Part shown: positions 5,504 to 6,062 of the stretch, piece by piece
Layout: every line of letters begins with the position of its first letter
Numbering within the stretch: position 1 is the first letter of the stretch
Position numbers and translations under genes: made by a program
NCBI GenBank assembly: GCA_016744275.1
Contig: JADGEP010000247.1
Coordinates: forward strand, 1 to 6,062
Length of the DNA stretch: 6,062 bases
Direction: 5' to 3'
Origin: Candidatus Krumholzibacteriia bacterium
GTDB lineage: Bacteria; Krumholzibacteriota; Krumholzibacteriia; LZORAL124-64-63
Notes under the pieces: generated by a model
Seen by the model: only the letters and a program-made list of their open reading frames with translations
Database searches by the model: none
Told to the model about the DNA's origin: nothing

Positions 5504-6062
5504 ATGCTCGATCGCAAAGCCCAATCGTCTTTTCCCAGCCTGGTCGAACGTTTCGTCAAGTACGCGAAGATTCACACGACCAGCAGTGAAGAATCCGAGA
5601 CCTACCCCAGCACCGCCATCCAGTTTGATCTGGCCCGCGTGCTCGTCGAAGAATTGAAAGCTGTGGGCCTGGGCGATGCCGCAGTGGATGACAACTGCTA
5701 CGTCACCGCATCGCTGCCCGCCTCGCCCGGATGCGAAAAAGTGCCCACCATCGCCTTCATTTCCCACATGGATACCTACCCCGAAGTCAGTGGCGAAAAC
5801 GTCGTGCCCACTTTACACGAGAACTATCAGGGTGGCGATATCGAGCTGCCCAAGGAAGGCCGCAAAATTCTGGCCGCCGAGAACCCCTACCTGCAGGAAT
5901 GCCTGGGCGAGACCATCATCACCGCCGACGGCACCACCTTGCTGGGAGCGGACGACAAAGCGGGCATCGCCGAGATTCTCGAAGCGTTGACTCGCATCCA
6001 CGAAAACCCCGAGTGGAAACACGGCCTGGTCAAAGTCGCCTTCACGCCCGATGAAGAAGTGG
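5504..6062 (+). CDS. pepT: Peptidase T (tripeptide aminopeptidase, M20B metallopeptidase), 3' end cut by window
   Basis: The first 186 codons of peptidase T are present; E. coli PepT is 408 residues. PepT is a cytoplasmic di-zinc enzyme that releases the N-terminal residue of tripeptides. Visible landmarks are SHMDTYPEVSGENV (87-100), with zinc ligand H88 and D90, and ENYQGGDIEL (106-115). TADGTTLLGADDKAGIAEI (140-158) includes the bridging metal ligand D150, and FTPDEEVG at the window edge includes the presumed catalytic base E184 and metal ligand E185. The spacing from H88 to D150 (62 residues) equals that between His78 and Asp140 in E. coli PepT. The N-terminus is about ten residues longer than the E. 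coli protein. The start is supported by GGAGG (5493-5497) six bases upstream. The lid domain and the second half of the catalytic domain lie beyond the window. Divergence from the OPT peptide transporter suggests a joint role in peptide uptake and breakdown. Confidence 0.95.
   Translation, partial: MLDRKAQSSFPSLVERFVKYAKIHTTSSEESETYPSTAIQFDLARVLVEELKAVGLGDAAVDDNCYVTASLPASPGCEKVPTIAFISHMDTYPEVSGENVVPTLHENYQGGDIELPKEGRKILAAENPYLQECLGETIITADGTTLLGADDKAGIAEILEALTRIHENPEWKHGLVKVAFTPDEEV

Noticed and set aside
4764..5657. A 297-codon open frame on the plus strand across the OPT 5' half, the intergenic region and the pepT start.
   Set aside because: It is antisense to the OPT gene and out of frame with pepT, its composition is low-information (many Asn/His/Pro/Arg), and it matches no family I recognise. 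The overlapping frames have clear homology.

Overview
This 6.06 kb window is ordinary bacterial chromosome, moderately GC-rich (roughly 55-60% by eye) and densely coded. I see no insertion sequences, phage genes, CRISPR arrays, tRNA or rRNA. An Omp85-type outer-membrane barrel protein with a signal peptide shows that the host is a diderm (Gram-negative-type) bacterium. A BamA-like protein with one recognisable POTRA domain, together with a prokaryotic OPT transporter, would fit many phyla, including the FCB group and its candidate relatives. The sequence alone does not settle the taxonomy.

Layout, left to right: (1) positions 1-876, minus strand, the N-terminal 292 residues of a zinc-free quinone-oxidoreductase-like MDR protein, cut by the window edge; (2) 876-2645, minus, a 589-residue secreted Omp85/BamA-family barrel protein starting at TTG; (3) 2652-3137, minus, a 161-residue YchJ-type protein with a SEC-C zinc motif at each end; (4) 3138-3233, a short spacer with a strong GC-rich hairpin; (5) 3234-5237, minus, a 667-residue OPT-family oligopeptide transporter; (6) 5238-5503, a 266 bp divergent intergenic region with several possible regulatory structures; (7) 5504 to the window end, plus, the first 186 codons of peptidase T (PepT).

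Two functional groups stand out. The OPT transporter and PepT are divergently transcribed from one shared control region. This suggests a peptide-utilisation pair: OPT imports short peptides and PepT removes N-terminal residues from tripeptides in the cytoplasm. The other three genes (ychJ, the Omp85 gene and the MDR gene) are packed as an apparent operon. Six bases separate the first two, and the last two share one base in a TGATG stop/start overlap. No biochemical link among these three is obvious from their families.

The part most worth a second look is 5238-5503. On the OPT side it holds a weak hairpin followed by eight Ts (attenuator-like), a 19-bp imperfect tandem repeat, and a pairing that could mask the Shine-Dalgarno sequence. 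On the pepT side it holds a perfect inverted repeat, one arm of which is also exactly complementary to the pepT Shine-Dalgarno region. These are readings by eye and have not been folded or compared across genomes. I found no convincing evidence of a wholly new multi-gene system.
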